Positions 26,426-35,542 of a stretch of DNA of 64,000 nt are shown here, piece by piece; within the stretch, counting starts at the first letter, position 1; the number at the start of each line of letters is the position of its first letter. The stretch is from Pseudothermotoga thermarum DSM 5069 (lineage in GTDB: Bacteria; Thermotogota; Thermotogae; Thermotogales; DSM-5069). The stretch lies in NCBI RefSeq assembly GCF_000217815.1, contig NC_015707.1:1972014-2036013 (forward strand), read 5' to 3'. A model generated the notes under the pieces. It saw only the letters and a list, made by a program, of their open reading frames with translations. It was not told the origin of the DNA and did not search any database. Made by a program: the position numbers and the translations under genes.

Positions 26426-28073
26426 ATTTCTTCTGTATCTGTTTGTTCTAACCCCGTTTTTAATTCTCCTTTCAAGAGCTTTCGTTTTGCAGGTTATTCA
26501 GTACAAAACCCACAGAGAGTACATTGATTCTCTCAAAGTTTACGTAAGAAGGCTGGAAGCCCCAAGGGGAAGAATTTTAACAAGAGACGGAACAATTTTG
26601 GCTTGGGATGAAGAGGTTGTAACGGCAAAAGCTGTTGGCGCTATAAACACCGAATTGGTTGAACAGGTACTTGGCAAAGAAAAGATGCTTCAATTGATAC
26701 AAGGCGATGAGATAATCATCTCGGAAACAGAAGCGCAAAGACTTGAAAAATCAGGATTGATGATATCTCGAAAATTGTTGCGCAGATATTCTGGTTTGGC
26801 AAGTCATGTGGTTGGCTACGTTGATCAAAGCCGACAAGGAATTTCAGGTGTTGAGGCGATGTACAATTCCTATTTAAAAGGTGTGGACGGCTATGAGTTG
26901 ATAAGCATAGACATTCGTGGAAGGATCTTGGGAAGGTTCGTGGAATCTCCCGCGATAAGAGGTAACGATGTGGTTTTAACCATAGATTCGAAGCTTCAAA
27001 GTTACGTTGAAGAACTCTTGGCTCGACATGGCAAACCTGGTGCGATAATAGTTCAATCGGTGAAAACTGGCGAAATTTTGGCGATGGCTTCTTACCCAAT
27101 TTTTGATCCGAACGTGTTTGCACAAGGTGTGAGTGCAAGACAATGGGCAGAACTGGTCAACGATCCATCGAGTCCTCTGTTGAACAGAGCCATAGGTGGG
27201 CTTTATCCTCCTGGTTCGGTTATAAAGCCTCTTTATGCCATAGCACTTCTCGAAGAAGCGGACTTCGATATCCCTTCGATCAACTGCTTGGGATATTTTG
27301 AATACGTTGGAACTACTGGCAGAGTTTTGGGAACCTACAGAGATTGGTATCTAGAAGGACATGGTGAGACGGATCTTAAAAAAGCCATAAAAGTTTCCTG
27401 TAACGTTTACTTTTATAACCTAGCGTTGCATCTCGGTATAGAGAGAATGAAACAGATTGCATCTTTCTTTAGAATCGACGAGCTGACACAGATAGATCTT
27501 CCTGGGGAGAGGAAGGGTCTGTTTCCAGATCCAACTTGGAAGTACGAAAGATTCAAAGAACCTTGGTATCCTGGTGATACAATTCTGTGTGGGATAGGAC
27601 AAAGCTTTATTTTGGTTACTCCTTTGGAAATAACAAGTTTTTACAACGCAATAGCCAACGGAGGAACATGCTATCAGCCTAGGTTGCTCAAGTCCATCCT
27701 CGATTTTCGCGGTAAAAAGGTTTACGAACCTGATGTAACAGTTTTGTACAAAGTTTCTATGAAAAAATCAACCCATGAATTTCTCGTATCCGCGCTACGT
27801 GAAGTTGTTCAATCTGCAAACGGTGGAACGCCTAGGGACGAAGGAACAGCTTACAGAGCTTTCAGGGGATTGAAAATGGATGTGGCAGCAAAAACTGGAA
27901 CAGCGGAAACTGGAAAAAGTGGACAATTACCCCATTCGTGGTTTGCTGGCTTTGCACCCGCGAGTAACCCAGAGATATTGGTTGTCGTTTTGCTTGAAAA
28001 TTCCGGAAGCGGAGGAGAAGCCGCAGCGCCTTTGGCTAGAAAAGTTTTTGAATATTGGGGTGGAAAGAGATGA
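26412..28073 (+). CDS. mrdA: Penicillin-binding protein 2 (class B transpeptidase, MrdA)
   Basis: Peptidoglycan transpeptidase of the elongasome. A single N-terminal membrane anchor lies at about residues 5-25. The pedestal domain begins at RLEAPRGRILTRDG. The transpeptidase domain has the catalytic SVIK at 269-272, an SCN motif in KVSCNVYFYNLAL, and KTGT from 494. The 553 aa length fits PBP2. It follows the MreD-like gene and overlaps the next gene (ATGA), suggesting an envelope-synthesis operon. Confidence 0.94.
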   Translation: MRSRKFLLYLFVLTPFLILLSRAFVLQVIQYKTHREYIDSLKVYVRRLEAPRGRILTRDGTILAWDEEVVTAKAVGAINTELVEQVLGKEKMLQLIQGDEIIISETEAQRLEKSGLMISRKLLRRYSGLASHVVGYVDQSRQGISGVEAMYNSYLKGVDGYELISIDIRGRILGRFVESPAIRGNDVVLTIDSKLQSYVEELLARHGKPGAIIVQSVKTGEILAMASYPIFDPNVFAQGVSARQWAELVNDPSSPLLNRAIGGLYPPGSVIKPLYAIALLEEADFDIPSINCLGYFEYVGTTGRVLGTYRDWYLEGHGETDLKKAIKVSCNVYFYNLALHLGIERMKQIASFFRIDELTQIDLPGERKGLFPDPTWKYERFKEPWYPGDTILCGIGQSFILVTPLEITSFYNAIANGGTCYQPRLLKSILDFRGKKVYEPDVTVLYKVSMKKSTHEFLVSALREVVQSANGGTPRDEGTAYRAFRGLKMDVAAKTGTAETGKSGQLPHSWFAGFAPASNPEILVVVLLENSGSGGEAAAPLARKVFEYWGGKR

Positions 28074-29854
28074 TACTTGAATTTTTGAATAAACACCTTC
28101 TTGATGTCGAAAAACCTTCCAGGTACATAGGAGGGGAATACAACCAAGTTTTAAAGGATCCAGGAAAGGTAAAACTCAGGTTTGTCTTGGCTTTTCCAGA
28201 CGTTTACGAAATAGGAATGTCAAACCTTGGTTTGATGATATTGTACAGAGTGCTGAACAAAATGGAAGAAGTTTGGTGTGAAAGAACTTTTCTCCCCTGG
28301 AAAGACATGTACGATTTGATGAAACAAAAGAAAATTCCATTGTTCACCTTGGAATCGAAAACTTTTGTGAAAAATTGCGATGTCGTTGGTATATCTCTTC
28401 AATATGAGCTTTCCTACACCAACGTTTTGCACCTTCTTGATTTAGCTCAAATCCCCATAAGGTCCTTTGAAAGAAGGGAAAGCGATCCGCTGGTGATAGC
28501 CGGTGGTCCTTGTACTTTGAATCCAGAGGTGATGGCTGAAGTATTCGATGCCATGGTCATAGGAGAAGGAGAAGAGGTGATCAGACAAATAGCAAACGTT
28601 TTGATTGAGATGAAAGGAGCAAGCAGATTTGAAAAACTCAAAGCCCTCTCTCAGCTTGAGGGACTTTACGTTCCGATGTTTTACGAACCCACAATACCTC
28701 CCAAGCCAAAGTACGACTGGGTTTATCCAAAAATATTCAAAAGGACCGTTCAGGATTTGAATGAACATATATTAGACGAATTTCGAATCGTACCGCATTG
28801 TCAAACGGTTCACGATAGAATAGTCGTTGAAATAATGCGTGGTTGCAATCGAGGTTGTAGATTCTGTCAAGCTGGAATTTTTTACCGTCCAGTTAGGGAA
28901 AAGTTTAAAGCAGAAACTGTCGATGAAGCGATGAAAGCTTTGTTTTGCACCGGTTATGAAGAACTTGCTTTGCTTTCGTTGTCAACGGCAGACCATTCAA
29001 AAATAGTGGATATTTTGACCAATTTGAACGAGAAACTGCAGAAGCTTAACATTTCACTTTCTATACCTTCAACAAGACTCGACGCTTTTGGAGTCGAGAT
29101 AGCAAAACTTATCACGATAGCACGAAGAACTGGTTTAACTTTTGCACCAGAGGCAGGCACACAACGACTTAGAAACGTGATAAACAAAAATGTAACGCAG
29201 GAAGATTATCTAAATGCCTTAAAAGCCGCAAAGGAAGCTGGGTGGGATCGAATAAAGCTGTATTTCATGGTTGGTTTGCCCACAGAAACGGATGAAGATC
29301 TTGAGGGAATCGTGGAAATGGTTAACATAGCAAAGAAAATTGGTTTTTCAAAAATAAATGTTTCGGTTGCGTCTTTTGTTCCAAAACCCCATACTCCATT
29401 TCAGTTTGCCAAGCAAATGGATTTGGAATACTTTGATCATGTCAAAAAAGTGCTTTCAAAGCTGAAGCGGATAGCTTCTTTGAACATTCACGATCCTAGA
29501 ATGAGCTTGGTGGAAGGACTTTTATCAAGAGGAGATAGAAAAATCTTCAACGTTGTCTTTGACGCTTTCAAAAACGGAGCGATCTTCGACAACTGGGAAG
29601 GCATGTTCAACTTTGAGATTTGGGTGAAAGCGATAGAATCATCGCAGATAGATTTGAAAATGTATATGTCTGAACGAGAACTTTACGAACTGCTTCCGTG
29701 GGATCACATTCAAGTTGTAAGCAAAGAATTTCTCATTTCAGAGTATCTCAGGGCTTTGCGCGGAGAAGTTACACCTGATTGCCGTTGGAGTTATTGCAGT
29801 GGATGTGGCATTTGCAATGGTGCTTTGAGAAACATTCTGGAGGTGACCGTTTGA
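28070..29854 (+). CDS. TIGR03960-family radical SAM protein
   Basis: A 594-residue radical SAM enzyme with an N-terminal B12-binding-like domain (LRFVLAFPDVYEIGMSNLGL), the cluster motif CNRGCRFC followed by QAGIFYRP, a central TIM-barrel stretch (LTFAPEAGTQRLRNVINKNV), and a C-terminal cysteine cluster (CRWSYCSGCGIC) that might bind a second cluster or zinc. Family members often sit with a DUF2344 partner, absent here. ATG 28070 overlaps the mrdA stop. It is a paralogue of the protein at 3269-4771. The reaction is unknown. Confidence 0.88.
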   Translation: MILEFLNKHLLDVEKPSRYIGGEYNQVLKDPGKVKLRFVLAFPDVYEIGMSNLGLMILYRVLNKMEEVWCERTFLPWKDMYDLMKQKKIPLFTLESKTFVKNCDVVGISLQYELSYTNVLHLLDLAQIPIRSFERRESDPLVIAGGPCTLNPEVMAEVFDAMVIGEGEEVIRQIANVLIEMKGASRFEKLKALSQLEGLYVPMFYEPTIPPKPKYDWVYPKIFKRTVQDLNEHILDEFRIVPHCQTVHDRIVVEIMRGCNRGCRFCQAGIFYRPVREKFKAETVDEAMKALFCTGYEELALLSLSTADHSKIVDILTNLNEKLQKLNISLSIPSTRLDAFGVEIAKLITIARRTGLTFAPEAGTQRLRNVINKNVTQEDYLNALKAAKEAGWDRIKLYFMVGLPTETDEDLEGIVEMVNIAKKIGFSKINVSVASFVPKPHTPFQFAKQMDLEYFDHVKKVLSKLKRIASLNIHDPRMSLVEGLLSRGDRKIFNVVFDAFKNGAIFDNWEGMFNFEIWVKAIESSQIDLKMYMSERELYELLPWDHIQVVSKEFLISEYLRALRGEVTPDCRWSYCSGCGICNGALRNILEVTV

Positions 29855-30438
29855 AGGCGATATTTTATCTGATACTGCTCCTTGGATTTGTTGTCGTTCA
29901 AAGTATTTCGTCGAGGTTGAAAACAAAATATCGACTTTTAGTCGTTGGAGTTAACCAAGTCGTTTTTTCAACCATCTTGTTTTTCCTGTTAAAGGTTAAT
30001 TATGGTTTTAAGGTGAATTTTGCCGGTTTTTGGTGGTTTCTGATTTTGTTTTTGATAACTTTGTTTTTTGGCTGGTTTTTCAAAGCTTCACAAGCGAAAA
30101 TTCCATACAAACTAGGTTTTGAAATCGTTGTCAGCGTCGGTGTTTTGATGCCTCTTTCTGAAGAAATCTTCTTCAGGGGTATATTGCTTTACATTTATCC
30201 AAATTCAGTTCAAAATGCATTTGTTTTCGCTTCGCTGCACCTTTTAAATGTTTTTTCGAGGTTGGAAAATTTTTCTGTTTACAATTTGCTTTACAGATTT
30301 GCCGTTGGATACATTTTTTCAAGTTCGGTTTTGAAAACTCAAAGTCTGTTTTGCCCAGTTTTGTGCCATACAGTGAACAATCTTGCCGCTGTCTTAGTTT
30401 TATTTTTCTCTAAAAATGTAACCAACGAGCGAAATTAA
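29851..30438 (+). CDS. CPBP-family intramembrane glutamic protease
   Basis: The 195-residue membrane protein has about six segments. The CPBP/CAAX-protease motifs are present: EE in LSEEIFFRGILL, the FxxxH in FVFASLHLL, and HxxxN in LCHTVNNLAA. Substrates of bacterial CPBP proteins are mostly unknown. TTG 29851 is preceded by GGAGGTGA and overlaps the radical SAM stop. The 3' end overlaps the convergent gene at 30400 by 39 bases. Confidence 0.88.
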   Translation: MKAIFYLILLLGFVVVQSISSRLKTKYRLLVVGVNQVVFSTILFFLLKVNYGFKVNFAGFWWFLILFLITLFFGWFFKASQAKIPYKLGFEIVVSVGVLMPLSEEIFFRGILLYIYPNSVQNAFVFASLHLLNVFSRLENFSVYNLLYRFAVGYIFSSSVLKTQSLFCPVLCHTVNNLAAVLVLFFSKNVTNERN

Positions 30439-30762
30439 ACAACTTGTTGCAAAGATCGTCACGAGCGATACAACTGTCATTTTTAGCGTCACAATTTGGA
30501 CGGCAAACTTTAAAGCTTCGCGCAAATAAACCATCATGACAAAATAGCTTATAACACCGCTTGATATAAAAGATAAGGTCAACAACCAAAGAACTTTTGA
30601 AAAGTTTGAAAAACTGTTTCCAACGTAAAAACTCAAAATCAGTGCGAAGATCCATACCAAAACGGTTGGTAACGGCGAGAAGCGGCTCATCAAAAGCTCA
30701 AAAATCGTTGTATGAAAAGCGAAAGTCATCAATAAGTAAAAGGAAAGGAACCTTCTCTTCAA
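30400..30762 (-). CDS. Four-segment membrane protein of unknown function
   Basis: The 120-residue protein has four predicted membrane helices and short loops, with basic residues at the N-terminus (MKRRFLSFY) and C-terminus. I recognise no family. It is the last gene of the minus-strand opp operon, overlapping the preceding gene by four bases. Its 3' end overlaps the CPBP gene on the other strand, so the transcript must end inside that gene or beyond. Confidence 0.65.
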   Translation of the reverse strand: MKRRFLSFYLLMTFAFHTTIFELLMSRFSPLPTVLVWIFALILSFYVGNSFSNFSKVLWLLTLSFISSGVISYFVMMVYLREALKFAVQIVTLKMTVVSLVTIFATSCLISLVGYIFREK

Positions 30763-31160
30763 AACTTTTGCACCTCAATTGATATTGGAATGATGTCTTC
30801 CAGCCACAACCATTTTATCCTGGCGTTTGAAATTCCCGTAACCTTAAGTTGCTTGAGGGGTAAATCTGTTTTTGATTCAACTTCAAAGCTTTTGAAATTA
30901 CCTGCGATGGAATCAGCGATAACTTGGAGTAAATCCCCTTCTTCGTTGTAGATGTAAATTTGAAAGTCAATTGGTATCAATTTGAGATTTTTATCACTTT
31001 CAACCTTTATCGAACCAACGAAATGCATATCTCTCTTTTGCAAAGTACAAACTATTGAGGAAGCTTTAAGTCTATTTACATAGCTTCTGTAAACAAAAAC
31101 CCCGATGGCGTAATTTGCCGCCATCAGGGAGATAACTAGCCAAAAAATCGTTTTTTTCAT
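30759..31160 (-). CDS. Membrane-anchored extracytoplasmic protein of unknown function
   Basis: The 133-residue protein has one N-terminal hydrophobic helix (about 4-24, after MKK), which could be an uncleaved anchor. A strand-rich outer domain follows (VGSIKVESDKNLKLIPIDFQ), with a pattern like small LEA/FxLYD-type β domains; that is a guess. It overlaps oppF by four bases at its start and the next gene at its end, so it belongs to the transporter operon. Confidence 0.65.
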   Translation of the reverse strand: MKKTIFWLVISLMAANYAIGVFVYRSYVNRLKASSIVCTLQKRDMHFVGSIKVESDKNLKLIPIDFQIYIYNEEGDLLQVIADSIAGNFKSFEVESKTDLPLKQLKVTGISNARIKWLWLEDIIPISIEVQKF

Positions 31161-32326
31161 TTTACCTCGCCACTGACAACGTAGCAGGCTACCTTGTGAC
31201 CTGGTGCAACTTCTGACAGCGGTGGATGATCGTTTTTCTCGCAGTACTCAACAGCATACGGACATCTTTCGAAAAACCTGCATCTGTTAGGTGGATTTAT
31301 AGGCTTCGGTACCGTTCCCTTTATGTTCGGTTCCCCTCTTTTCACTTCTGGGTCAGGTATTGGAACTGCCGCCAAAAGGGCTTTTGTGTACGGATGAAGT
31401 GGATTTTTGAGAACCTCTTCGGTTGGACCTGTTTCAACTATTTTTCCAAGATACATAACGGCTATGTTGTTGCTCATGTACCTTGCAACGGCAAGATCGT
31501 GCGTGATATACAAATAACTTATGTGGTGCTCCTCTGCCAGGCGCATCATGAGCTTCATCACACCAGTTCTTATTGAAACATCGAGCATTGAGGTTGGCTC
31601 GTCTGCAACAACGAAAGATGGATTTAAAATCAAAGCCCTTGCGATTGCAACCCTTTGCCTTTGTCCGCCAGAAAGTTCGTGAGGAAATCTGAACATGAAA
31701 GTTTCAGGAGGCGTTAGTCCAACATCTGCAAGCATTTGTGTCACTCTTTCTTCTCTTTCCTTGAGGTCACCAATACCATGGATGTTCAAAGGCTCAGAGA
31801 CAATGTCAAAGATCGTCATTCTTGGGTTTAAAGATTCATACGGATCTTGAAAGATCATCTGAACCTTTCTTCTGAGTTGTCTTATCCTTTCTCTTCTGTT
31901 GTTCAAAAATTCCTGTATGAACCTTTCTCTGTTTTTTCCAAGTGCAAAGAATCTTTCTGCGTAGATTCTTTCTATCCCAGAAAGCTTTTCCAAATCTTTT
32001 CGCTCAAGGTTGATAAACTTTTCCACATAGGTTTTTTCAACGTATTCTATGGCTTTGCTTTCATGTTCGAAAAGCAACGGTGTTATGTCCTCTTGCTCAA
32101 AAATTATTCTTCCTTTTGTTGGCTCTTCCAAGCCAACCAGAACTTTTCCAGTAGTGGTTTTTCCACATCCAGATTCTCCAACCAGTGCGAGAGATTCTCC
32201 TTTTTTGATTTCAAACGAAATTTCGTCGACGGCATGAACGAAAAGCCTTGTTTTTCTAAAAAGTCTTCTTTCCGCAGGGAAAAGCTTTCTAAGTCCTTCT
32301 ATTTTCAAAATCAATTCATTTTTCAT
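31157..32326 (-). CDS. Oligopeptide/oligosaccharide ABC transporter ATPase, OppF-like
   Basis: The 389-residue ATPase has Walker A GESGCGKTTTGK, signature LSGGQRQRVAIARAL, Walker B FVVADEPTSMLD, and the C-terminal oligopeptide-transporter extension with cysteines (CRFFERCPYAVEYC). About 70 extra residues, rich in E, K and R, lie between Walker A and the Q-loop (FQDP). ATG 32326 has GAGAGGTGG upstream and gives a normal N-terminus; the frame is open further but that part runs through oppD. It pairs with OppD. The transported substrate, peptides or sugars, cannot be settled. Confidence 0.92.
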   Translation of the reverse strand: MKNELILKIEGLRKLFPAERRLFRKTRLFVHAVDEISFEIKKGESLALVGESGCGKTTTGKVLVGLEEPTKGRIIFEQEDITPLLFEHESKAIEYVEKTYVEKFINLERKDLEKLSGIERIYAERFFALGKNRERFIQEFLNNRRERIRQLRRKVQMIFQDPYESLNPRMTIFDIVSEPLNIHGIGDLKEREERVTQMLADVGLTPPETFMFRFPHELSGGQRQRVAIARALILNPSFVVADEPTSMLDVSIRTGVMKLMMRLAEEHHISYLYITHDLAVARYMSNNIAVMYLGKIVETGPTEEVLKNPLHPYTKALLAAVPIPDPEVKRGEPNIKGTVPKPINPPNRCRFFERCPYAVEYCEKNDHPPLSEVAPGHKVACYVVSGEVK

Positions 32327-33323
32327 AGAATTGCACCACCTCTCCAGGCTGAATAGGATGATGACATGCCACAAAGTGGTTTTTATCAACTTCCCTGTAC
32401 TCTGGCTCAACCTTTCTGCAAAGTTCATCGGCTTTTGGACATCTCGGTGAGAACCTGCATCCACTCGGAGGATTCAGCAAGTTTGGAGGTTCTCCAGGGA
32501 TCGTCACAAGCTCGGTTTTTTCTCCTGCAACACTTGGGAAAGCGTGCATCAAACCGTAGGTGTAAGGATGCATCGGACGCTTGAATATCGTAACTGAATC
32601 TGCCAATTCAACGAATTTTCCAGCGTACATAACTGCTATTTTGTCGCTTACCTCAGCTATCACAGCAATGTCGTGTGAGATGTAAATCATGGCCATATTC
32701 AATTTTTGCTGAATCTTTTTCATTTCTTTGAGTATTCTATCTTGCACGATTACATCAAGAGCTGTCGTTGGTTCATCAGCGATTATAACCTTTGGATCAC
32801 ACGCCAAAGCCATTGCAATTATTGCTCTTTGTTTCATACCACCGCTGTATTGATGTGGATATTGATCCATCCTGGATGGGTCTAATCCAACCAGTTCAAA
32901 AAGCTCTGCTACTTTTTTACGAGCTTTGTCCAAAGGCATGTCTGGAAAGTGAGTTTGAATGGCTTCAACTATTTGGTCTCCAACTTTGTAAACTGGGTTG
33001 AGCGAATTCATCGCTGCTTGAAAGACCATAGATATTCCCCGCCATCTGTATTTTCTCATTTCATCTTCACTGAGTTTTACCAGATCAACCGGTCCATTCC
33101 CCATGTCAAAAAGAACCTGTCCGCCTTTGAATTCGGCGTTGTCAGGTAAAAGCCTCAATATTGTCATCGATATTGAGGTCTTTCCACAACCAGATTCGCC
33201 AACGATACCTAAACTTTCTCCTGAATCGAGGTCGAAATTTATGCCGTCAACAGCTTTCACATAACCCATTTTGGTTTTGTAATACATCCTCAAGTCTCTC
33301 ACGGAGAGAACCAACTTTCTCAC
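32316..33323 (-). CDS. Oligopeptide/oligosaccharide ABC transporter ATPase, OppD-like
   Basis: The 335-residue ATPase has Walker A GESGCGKTSIS, Q-loop VFQAAMNSLNP, signature QYSGGMKQRAIIAMAL, Walker B VIIADEPTTALD, and the H-loop ISHDIAV. The C-terminal extension carries the cysteine pattern seen in the Opp/Dpp family (GCRFSPRCPKADELC). It overlaps oppC by four bases and oppF by 11. It lacks the insertion present in its partner. Confidence 0.93.
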   Translation of the reverse strand: MRKLVLSVRDLRMYYKTKMGYVKAVDGINFDLDSGESLGIVGESGCGKTSISMTILRLLPDNAEFKGGQVLFDMGNGPVDLVKLSEDEMRKYRWRGISMVFQAAMNSLNPVYKVGDQIVEAIQTHFPDMPLDKARKKVAELFELVGLDPSRMDQYPHQYSGGMKQRAIIAMALACDPKVIIADEPTTALDVIVQDRILKEMKKIQQKLNMAMIYISHDIAVIAEVSDKIAVMYAGKFVELADSVTIFKRPMHPYTYGLMHAFPSVAGEKTELVTIPGEPPNLLNPPSGCRFSPRCPKADELCRKVEPEYREVDKNHFVACHHPIQPGEVVQFYEK

Positions 33324-34300
33324 CTCTTCCTGAGCCTTGGATTGACAATTTCTTCAAGCCCTCTTCCAAGGAAGTAAAAAGCTGAACAGAGCAAAGTTAT
33401 GCAAGCTCCTGCAGGTACCCATAACCACCAATATGTTCCTATGCTTGCTCCCATAAGGTAACCTGAAGATTCTGCCATTTGAATTATTACACCCCAACTC
33501 ATTCGTATATTGGCAAGACCTAAAAAGGAAAGAACGGCTTCGGTGAAAATGGCACCTGTGACGTTGAACATCATGTATAAAAAGGAAAGAGGCATTATGT
33601 TGGGAATAATATGCCTAAAGATTATATAAGCATCACTGGCTCCAGCGGATTTAGCTGCTTCTATAAAAGGTCTAACCTTTACCGTCAAAGCTTGGGCTTT
33701 GAGAACAAGAGTTATCGAGCCAAATCCTGAAAGTATCCCAAGTATGACAGCTAATCTAAAAAGTGTTAGTTCCATGAAAGCACTTAGAACCATCAAAAGT
33801 GCTAGACTTGGAAAAAGCATAACCACGTCTGCCAATCTCATAAAAAACGTATCTATAATTCCTCCATAATAAGCACAGCTTGCACCTATGAAAGTTCCTA
33901 TCATAACTGTTATCAACGCGGCTGTTATTCCAAGGACAAATTCTCTTGGTGTGCTGTACATGATCATCGCAAGTATATCCCTTCCAAGTGGATCTGTGCC
34001 CAAAGGATGTCGTAAAGAAGGAGGTGAAGGATGATTGTAAATGTTTGGATCAAAACCAATCACAGGATCGTACGGACTAAAGGTATCAAAAGCAAAGGGA
34101 TCATCTTTCCAAAAGAGGTTTTTCATCACGATTGGGTAAAGCGGATACAAAGCCCCAAAGATAGCAAAAAAGATTATAACTCCAAGCCCGAAAACTGCAA
34201 GTTTTTTCTCTCTGAAAATCTTCCATCCAGCTTTGAAAGACCTAATCCAAAGTTTAAAACGAATTTTCCAAAGTGGTTCTTTAACAATCGCTTCCATCAC
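33320..34300 (-). CDS. ABC transporter permease, OppC-like
   Basis: The 326-residue permease has an N-terminal OppC cytoplasmic helix and first membrane segment (VFGLGVIIFFAIFGALYPLY), then a large loop containing HPLGTDPLGRDI, and the five-helix BPD transport core with the EAA loop (EAAKSAGASDAYIIFRHIIP). GTG 34300 is 8 bases after AAGGAG; ATG 34297 is nearly equivalent, and the longer GTG 34309 overlaps the ribosome site. It forms the channel with OppB. Confidence 0.92.
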   Translation of the reverse strand: MMEAIVKEPLWKIRFKLWIRSFKAGWKIFREKKLAVFGLGVIIFFAIFGALYPLYPIVMKNLFWKDDPFAFDTFSPYDPVIGFDPNIYNHPSPPSLRHPLGTDPLGRDILAMIMYSTPREFVLGITAALITVMIGTFIGASCAYYGGIIDTFFMRLADVVMLFPSLALLMVLSAFMELTLFRLAVILGILSGFGSITLVLKAQALTVKVRPFIEAAKSAGASDAYIIFRHIIPNIMPLSFLYMMFNVTGAIFTEAVLSFLGLANIRMSWGVIIQMAESSGYLMGASIGTYWWLWVPAGACITLLCSAFYFLGRGLEEIVNPRLRKR

Positions 34301-34313
34301 ATCAACCACTCCT

Positions 34314-35465
34314 TCAATATCTTATTCGTGGGTCTAAGAAAGCATAAAGAATATCCGCAACAAGATGCGCTATTAGAACAAATATTCCTGTGAAGACCAA
34401 CAAACCTATAAGAAGTGGTGTGTCTTGCTGATTCAAAGCTTCAAGGTAAGTTCTTCCAAGTCCAGGCCAAGAGAACATGGTTTCGGTTATGATTCCACCA
34501 CTTACCGTAAAGCCCAGGCTAATGACAAAATTCGTTACAAGTGGAAGTAAAGCGTTTCTTGCGGCATGCTTGTCTCGAACAACTCTGTCAGGTAATCCCT
34601 TTGCTTTTGCAGTTGTTATATAATCTTCTCTTATAACGTCGAGCATGGTATCACGCATCACAAGCATGCTTCCGGCAAATGAATATATTGTCAAAGTTAA
34701 AACGGGCAAAATCATGTGATTTATTATATCCCAGGCATATCTTCCAAGGCCTGAGAAAATCCATATTAAAATTGAGACAAACAGGAAAACACCAGCAGTA
34801 CTGCACAGTAAAAATTTCTTAGCGGCAATTGTTTTGAGTCTTTGAGCAATAATCATTGAAATCAAGAAAATTACAAGGAAAATAAAGGCATTAAGCAAGA
34901 GTCTTATGAAAACTGTCTGGGCAGAAACTGGTGCAGTTCTCCACAAATTGGGGTTGATAAACTGATTGAGTGGCAATATGCCAAGGACTACCCCAAATAG
35001 CCATATGTTGAAAATGGCAAGCAAAGGTAAAAAGATTGTCCAAAAAACAATTCCAACAAAAGTAGCCGTTTTGTCCAAAAGATTTCCACGCTTCCATGCG
35101 GCTCTTTTACCAAGCGAATAACCAAGGCTATAAGAAACCAAAGTCGCCGTTACAAAGAGAAACACAGTCCTTGGAAGTCGCTCGGCAATAATAGATGTGA
35201 CTTTTCTTGGAAAATATGAAAAAGATATACCAAGATCAAGCTTTAGGAAATTCTTTATATAAGTTAAATATCTAATAAAGGGTGGTTTGTCAAAACCAAA
35301 CTGTCGTTTGAGATTTTCTCTTATTTCAGGTGTAAGTTTTGGATTCATCAGGTATTTATCTACAAAACTTCCAGGCATTGCCTCGATCAGCCAATAAACA
35401 ATGGTGATGTAAATGAACAAAAGTATGATTATTTGTACAACTCTTTTACCAATGTATTTAAGCAC
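34314..35465 (-). CDS. ABC transporter permease, OppB-like
   Basis: The 383-residue permease has the family N-terminus (first segment about 8-30), the ERLPRTVFLFVTATLVSY region, extra membrane helices in the middle (about 190-240), and the BPD core with VIREDYITTAKAKGLP, the EAA-loop equivalent. GTG 35465 follows AGGAGG closely. It is longer than a typical OppB (about 310-340) because of the inserted helices, as in several sugar-type Opp systems. The hairpin at 35496-35519 separates it from oppA. Confidence 0.92.
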   Translation of the reverse strand: MLKYIGKRVVQIIILLFIYITIVYWLIEAMPGSFVDKYLMNPKLTPEIRENLKRQFGFDKPPFIRYLTYIKNFLKLDLGISFSYFPRKVTSIIAERLPRTVFLFVTATLVSYSLGYSLGKRAAWKRGNLLDKTATFVGIVFWTIFLPLLAIFNIWLFGVVLGILPLNQFINPNLWRTAPVSAQTVFIRLLLNAFIFLVIFLISMIIAQRLKTIAAKKFLLCSTAGVFLFVSILIWIFSGLGRYAWDIINHMILPVLTLTIYSFAGSMLVMRDTMLDVIREDYITTAKAKGLPDRVVRDKHAARNALLPLVTNFVISLGFTVSGGIITETMFSWPGLGRTYLEALNQQDTPLLIGLLVFTGIFVLIAHLVADILYAFLDPRIRY

Positions 35466-35495
35466 ATTTTACCTCCTTTCTCGTTTAACAAAATC

Positions 35496-35519
35496 CAACC
35501 GCCCCAAAAGGGGCGGTTG
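35496..35519 (-). terminator. Attenuator-like hairpin between oppA and oppB
   Basis: A perfect 10-base-pair stem (CAACCGCCCC with its complement) and a four-base loop follow oppA on the minus strand. Only GATTTTGTT comes after it, so termination is probably partial. Such hairpins lower permease and ATPase expression relative to the binding protein or protect the oppA mRNA end. Confidence 0.7.
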
Positions 35520-35542
35520 AAATTCAATAGAAATTCCTAGTT

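Noticed and set aside
35496-35519. The oppA-oppB hairpin as a full terminator ending the operon
   Set aside because: The T-run after it is short and oppB has its own ribosome site without a clear new promoter, so read-through must occur.
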